Shown here: piece by piece, positions 57,666 through 64,000 of the stretch
Layout: each line of letters opens with the position of its first letter
Position numbering within the stretch: position 1 is the first letter of the stretch
From: Bradyrhizobium betae
Lineage (GTDB): Bacteria > Pseudomonadota > Alphaproteobacteria > Rhizobiales > Xanthobacteraceae
Direction: 5' to 3'
NCBI RefSeq assembly: GCF_004123905.1
Contig: NZ_MZXW01000016.1
Coordinates: forward strand, 1 to 64,000
Length of the DNA: 64,000 nt
Notes under the pieces: generated by a model
What the model was told of the DNA's origin: nothing
What the model saw: the letters and a program-made list of their open reading frames with translations, nothing else
Databases searched by the model: none
Translations under genes and position numbers: made by a program

Positions 57666-59066
57666 CTACATATGGATGGCCCGCTTGCCGACTGCAAGCG
57701 CGGCTTCCTTGACGGCTTCCGAGCGGGTCGGATGCGCGTGGCAGGTGCGCGCGAGATCCTCCGCACTGCCACCGAATTCCATGAGAACGCAGGCTTCATG
57801 GATCATTTCGCCGGCCTCGATGCCGATAATGTGCACGCCCAGCACGCGATCGGTCTTCGCATCTGCGAGAATCTTAACGAAGCCATCAGTCGTCTGGTTG
57901 ACCTTGGAGCGGCCGTTGGCGGTAAAGGGAAACTTTCCGACGGTATAAGCTGTGCCTGCCTGCTTCAGCTCCTCCTCGGTCTTGCCGACGGAGGACACTT
58001 CCGGCGTGGTATACACGACGCCTGGGATAACGTCGTAGTTCACGTGGCCGGCCTGCCCCGCGATGATCTCGGCAACCGCCACGCCTTCATCCTCGGCCTT
58101 GTGCGCGAGCATCGGGCCCGCGACGACGTCGCCGATGGCATAGACGCCCTTCAGGCTGGTAGCGAAATGCGGATCGATCTGCACGCGGCCGCGGGGATCG
58201 AGCGCGACGCCCGCTTCCTTCAGGCCGAGCCCGTCGGTGTACGGCACGCGGCCGATGCAGACGAGCACGACGTCGGCTTCGATCGTCTCGGCAGCGCCGC
58301 CGGCGGCGGGCTCGATCGTCGCCTTCAGCGTCTTGCCTGATGTGTCGACGGCGGTGACCTTGGCACCGAGCTTGAACGCAAAGCCCTGCTTCTCGAGGAT
58401 GCGCTGGAATTGCTTGGCGATCTCGCCGTCCATGCCGGGCAGGATGCGATCGAGGAATTCGACCACGACGACTTCAGCGCCGAGGCGTTTCCATACCGAG
58501 CCGAGCTCGAGGCCGATCACGCCGGCGCCGACGATCAGGAGCTTGCCGGGGACCTTGTCGAGCGACAGCGCGCCGGTCGACGACACGATGCGCTTCTCGT
58601 CGATCTCGATGCCCTTGAGGCGCGCGATGTCCGAGCCCGTCGCAATCACGATGTTCTTGGTCTCGATCACCTGCGACTTGCCGTCGGCGGAGACTTCGAC
58701 CTTGCCGGTGCCAAGGATCTTGCCGGTGCCCTTGAGCACGTCGACCTTGTTCTTCTTCATCAGGAACTCGACGCCCTTGACGTTGCCGTCGATGCCCTGC
58801 TGCTTGAAGTTCATCATCGCCGGCAATTCGAGCTTCGGCGCCGGAACGCTGATGCCCATCTTGGCGAAGGAGTGCCCGGCTTCCTCGAACATTTCGGACG
58901 CGTGCAGCAGCGCCTTCGACGGCATGCAGCCGACATTGAGGCAGGTGCCGCCGAGCGTGGCGTTCTTTTCGACCACGGCGACTTTCATGCCGAGCTGGCT
59001 TGCGCGCACCGCGCAGACATAACCGCCAGGTCCGGTGCCGATGACGACGAGATCGTAAGTAGCCAT
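57666..59066 (-). CDS. lpd: Dihydrolipoyl dehydrogenase (E3)
   Basis: 466 aa. FAD loop [14 protein letters not shown], redox-active disulfide Cys42/Cys47 ([13 protein letters not shown]), NAD-binding [12 protein letters not shown] and the C-terminal active-site HAHPTRSE. It reoxidises dihydrolipoyl groups on E2 (SucB) with NAD+. Position downstream of sucA and sucB indicates service to the 2-oxoglutarate dehydrogenase complex, possibly other complexes as well. 57 nt separate it from the SDR gene. Confidence 0.98.
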   Translation of the reverse strand: MATYDLVVIGTGPGGYVCAVRASQLGMKVAVVEKNATLGGTCLNVGCMPSKALLHASEMFEEAGHSFAKMGISVPAPKLELPAMMNFKQQGIDGNVKGVEFLMKKNKVDVLKGTGKILGTGKVEVSADGKSQVIETKNIVIATGSDIARLKGIEIDEKRIVSSTGALSLDKVPGKLLIVGAGVIGLELGSVWKRLGAEVVVVEFLDRILPGMDGEIAKQFQRILEKQGFAFKLGAKVTAVDTSGKTLKATIEPAAGGAAETIEADVVLVCIGRVPYTDGLGLKEAGVALDPRGRVQIDPHFATSLKGVYAIGDVVAGPMLAHKAEDEGVAVAEIIAGQAGHVNYDVIPGVVYTTPEVSSVGKTEEELKQAGTAYTVGKFPFTANGRSKVNQTTDGFVKILADAKTDRVLGVHIIGIEAGEMIHEACVLMEFGGSAEDLARTCHAHPTRSEAVKEAALAVGKRAIHM

Positions 59067-59123
59067 GAGAGAAAGTCCCGTAAGTTTAGCGTGATGAGGA
59101 TGTGTCAGCGTCCGCGCGGCGCG

Positions 59124-59885
59124 TCAGCGTCCGCCGGACACATCGAGAGTGGCTGCGGTAACGTAAGACGCCTCGTCCGACATCAACCAGACGATGGCGT
59201 TGGCGATTTCGTCGGCGGTGCCGACGCGCTTCATCGGCACCATATGGGCCAGACGATGGTGCCGGTCGGGCTCGCCGCCGGAGGCGTGGATTTCCGTATC
59301 GATCAGGCCGGGGCGAATGCCCGCGACGCGAATGCCTTCGCTCGCGACCTCATAACCGAGGCCGATGGTGAAGGAATCGATCGCACCTTTGGAGGCGGCA
59401 TAATCGACATAAGTATTGGGCGCGCCGAGCTTGGCGGCAACCGATGACAGATTGACGATGACGCCGCCCTTGCCGCCGTGCTTGGTCGACATCCGCTTCA
59501 CGGCCTCGCGCGCGCAGAGGATGGAGCCGGTGACGTTGACCGCCATCACGCGCTGGATACGCTCGGCCGACATCTCGTCGACGCGCACGCCGCTCTGGCC
59601 GACGATACCGCCATTGTTGACGAGCGCACCGAGCGTACCGAACTTGTCGGCTTGCCTGAACAGCTCGACGATATCGCCTTCCTCGGCGACGTCGCATTTC
59701 ACCGCGATGGCCTTGCCATTGCTGGCCGCGATCTGCGCGACAACCTCGTCGGCCGCCTGCTTGTTGCTGGCATAGCCGACGACGACACGGAAGCCCCGCG
59801 CGGCAACCGCGAGCGCCGTGGCGCGACCGATGCCGCGGCTGCCGCCGGTGATGACAACGACTTTATCCGTCAATTCCGCCTCCAT
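59124..59885 (-). CDS. SDR-family oxidoreductase
   Basis: 253 aa classical short-chain dehydrogenase. Cofactor loop TGGSRGIG (13-20), NNGG (90-93), Ser near 147, Tyr162-x-x-x-Lys166 (YAASKGAID) and the C-terminal TLDVSGGR. Substrate unknown; FabG-like 3-ketoacyl reduction or sugar alcohol oxidation are common roles. It lies between sucB and lpd on the same strand, an unexpected tenant of a TCA-cycle operon. The start at 59885 is preferred, because the in-frame ATG at 59909 lies in the loop of a strong hairpin. Confidence 0.9.
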   Translation of the reverse strand: MEAELTDKVVVITGGSRGIGRATALAVAARGFRVVVGYASNKQAADEVVAQIAASNGKAIAVKCDVAEEGDIVELFRQADKFGTLGALVNNGGIVGQSGVRVDEMSAERIQRVMAVNVTGSILCAREAVKRMSTKHGGKGGVIVNLSSVAAKLGAPNTYVDYAASKGAIDSFTIGLGYEVASEGIRVAGIRPGLIDTEIHASGGEPDRHHRLAHMVPMKRVGTADEIANAIVWLMSDEASYVTAATLDVSGGR

Positions 59886-59894
59886 CTTTCGACA

Positions 59895-59924
59895 AACGCC
59901 GTCGCCCATGCGGGCGACGGCGTT
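59895..59924 (-). terminator. Strong hairpin between sucB and the SDR gene
   Basis: 13-bp perfect stem AACGCCGTCGCCC/GGGCGACGGCGTT with a 4-nt loop, 16 nt after the sucB stop. A weak TTT follows on the minus strand. It may act as an attenuator or protect the sucAB mRNA 3' end while reducing SDR/lpd transcription. Confidence 0.7.
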
Positions 59925-59940
59925 TTCAAAGCATCAGCGA

Positions 59941-61179
59941 TCAGAGATCGAGCACCAGGCGCGCCGGGTCTTCCAGGCTCTCCTTGACGCGCACCAGGAA
60001 GGTGACGGCTTCCTTGCCGTCGATCACGCGGTGATCGTAGGACAACGCCAGATACATCATCGGGCGGACCTCGACCTTGCCGGCGACGACCATCGGCCGC
60101 TCCTGGATCTTGTGCATGCCGAGAATGCCGGACTGCGGCGCGTTCAGGATCGGGGTCGACATCAGCGAGCCGTAGATGCCGCCGTTGGTGATGGTGAAGG
60201 TGCCGCCCTGCATCTCGTCGATCTTGAGCTGGCCGTCTCGGGCGCGGCGGCCGAAATCGGCGATGCCCTTCTCGATGTCGGCGATCGACTTGTTGTCGCA
60301 GTCGCGCACCACGGGCACGACGAGGCCCTTGTCGGTGCCGACGGCGACGCCGATATGGTAATAGTTCTTGTAGATCAGATCGGTGCCGTCGATCTCGGCG
60401 TTGACCGCCGGGATGTCCTTCAGGGCCTGCACGACGGCCTTGGTGAAGAAGCCCATGAAGCCGAGCTTGCTGCCGTGCTTCTTCTCGAACGCATCCTTGT
60501 AGTGGGCCCGCAGCGCCATGACGTTGGTCATGTCGACCTCGTTGAAGGTCGTCAGCATGGCCGCGGTGTTCTGCACGTCCTTGAGGCGGCGCGCGATGGT
60601 CTGGCGCAGGCGGGTCATCTTGACGCGCTCTTCGCGGGCGGCGTCATCGGCCGGCGAAGCGCTGCGCACCTGTACGGCGGCGGCGGGCTGGTTGACCGGG
60701 GTCGGCGCGGAGGCCGCACGCTCGATCGCAGCGAGCATGTCGCCCTTGGTGACGCGGCCGTCCTTGCCGGAGCCCGGCACGGTCGAGGCGTCGACGCCGG
60801 TCTCGGCGGAGAGCTTTCGCACGGAGGGGGCGAGCGGCGCGTCGGCCGGCGGCGCCTTCGCGGCCGGAGCCGGAGCGGCAGCCGCGGCGGCTGGAGCAGC
60901 AGCGGCCGGCTTGGCGGGCGTAGCGGCCGGCTTCGCAGCACCAGCACCGTCGGTGATCTGGCCGAGCAGCGCGCCGACCGCGACGGTCGTGCCGTCGGCG
61001 GCGATGATCTCGCTCAGCGTGCCGGCTGAGGGCGCCGGGACTTCGATGGTGACCTTGTCGGTCTCGAGCTCCACCAAGGGCTCGTCGACGGCGACGGCAT
61101 CGCCGGCCTTCTTGAACCAGCGGCCGATGGTGGCCTCGGTGACGGATTCGCCGAGCGTCGGCACACGAATTTCAGTCAT
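59941..61179 (-). CDS. sucB: 2-oxoglutarate dehydrogenase E2, dihydrolipoyl succinyltransferase
   Basis: 412 aa. Lipoyl domain with Lys42 (ETDKVTIEV), an Ala/Pro linker, peripheral-subunit-binding domain ([13 protein letters not shown]...[11 protein letters not shown]) and catalytic domain with His383 and Asp387 (YDHRVIDG). It transfers succinyl groups to CoA. AAGGAAAAG precedes the ATG at 61179; a much longer upstream frame is repeat sequence translated. The gap to sucA carries a family C repeat. Confidence 0.97.
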   Translation of the reverse strand: MTEIRVPTLGESVTEATIGRWFKKAGDAVAVDEPLVELETDKVTIEVPAPSAGTLSEIIAADGTTVAVGALLGQITDGAGAAKPAATPAKPAAAAPAAAAAAPAPAAKAPPADAPLAPSVRKLSAETGVDASTVPGSGKDGRVTKGDMLAAIERAASAPTPVNQPAAAVQVRSASPADDAAREERVKMTRLRQTIARRLKDVQNTAAMLTTFNEVDMTNVMALRAHYKDAFEKKHGSKLGFMGFFTKAVVQALKDIPAVNAEIDGTDLIYKNYYHIGVAVGTDKGLVVPVVRDCDNKSIADIEKGIADFGRRARDGQLKIDEMQGGTFTITNGGIYGSLMSTPILNAPQSGILGMHKIQERPMVVAGKVEVRPMMYLALSYDHRVIDGKEAVTFLVRVKESLEDPARLVLDL

Positions 61180-61224
61180 GGTCTTTTCCTTAAGGAGATC
61201 GCCAGTGCGTTCATGAATTTCATA

Positions 61225-61325
61225 CGTCATTGCCCGCGGAGGCGGGCAATCCAGTACGCCGTAACCTTCGTGATCAGAACGAACGCCGCGGAATACTGGA
61301 TGCCCCGCCTTCGCGGGGCATGACA
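61225..61325. repeat. Inverted repeat element, family C copy 2
   Basis: Reverse orientation of the element at 56989-57086: here CGTCATTGCCCGCGGAGGCG opens and CTTCGCGGGGCATGACAC closes, with ATCCAGTA and TACTGGAT inside. It fills most of the 159-nt gap between sucA and sucB. Confidence 0.85.
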
Positions 61326-61338
61326 CAGTCCAAAATTG

Positions 61339-64000
<2,662 letters not shown>

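Overview
The window looks like chromosomal DNA from a Bradyrhizobium-type alphaproteobacterium (order Hyphomicrobiales). This is inferred from high-GC coding with many GTG/TTG starts, the gene order obgE ... proB-proA-nadD-rsfS-rlmH-envC-ctpA-yibQ-rppH, an atpHAGDC operon without atpI/B/E/F, sucA-sucB-SDR-lpd, and many short palindromic intergenic repeats of the kind common in Bradyrhizobium. No database search was run; identities rest on motifs and remembered family sequences.

Layout. 1-8.4 kb is rich in signalling genes: the 5' end of cheA, a receiver-only response regulator, two tandem Crp/Fnr paralogues, a small Hpt protein, a protein that fuses a FixL-like DHp domain (phospho-His replaced by Arg) to a FixJ/LuxR HTH, and a degenerate receiver-EAL protein. 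8.4-13.7 kb carries a DMT transporter divergent from a MocR-type regulator, a DUF2157/GDYXXLXY membrane pair, and a LysR regulator. 13.8-18.4 kb is one translationally coupled operon: substrate-binding protein, RutB, RutC, permease, RutD and ATPase. This is the lower half of the Rut pyrimidine pathway built into an ABC importer, with no rutA or rutF nearby. 18.9-24.0 kb is a type I restriction-modification operon (hsdM-hsdS-hsdR, each junction a 4-bp overlap) next to a tRNA-Ser(CGA) gene, and is probably acquired. 24.5-31.7 kb returns to backbone: an alpha/beta hydrolase, a ROK-family protein whose motif order is circularly permuted, rplU-rpmA with a clear promoter and terminator, a GNAT, a DMT transporter, a MaoC-like protein and obgE. 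31.9-34.6 kb (a sulfatase/phosphonate monoester hydrolase-like enzyme and an orphan TctC-type binding protein) interrupts the obgE-proB neighbourhood and is bordered by palindromes. 34.8-44.4 kb is the proline/NAD/ribosome/cell-wall block ending in two tandem RppH-like Nudix genes. 44.4-51.4 kb holds a membrane adenylate cyclase-like protein and the F1 ATP synthase operon. 51.4-64 kb holds an RlpA-family protein, priA, xerC, two membrane proteins and the lpd/SDR/sucB/sucA operon, which runs off the right edge.

Most genes are housekeeping. The points most worth a second look are the Rut-ABC operon without its ring-opening enzyme, the permuted ROK protein, the FixL/FixJ-like fusion lacking its histidine, the cyclase with three periplasmic Cys-pair repeats, and the dense set of REPIN-like inverted repeats, several of which sit inside essential operons (atpA/atpG, atpD/atpC, sucA/sucB).
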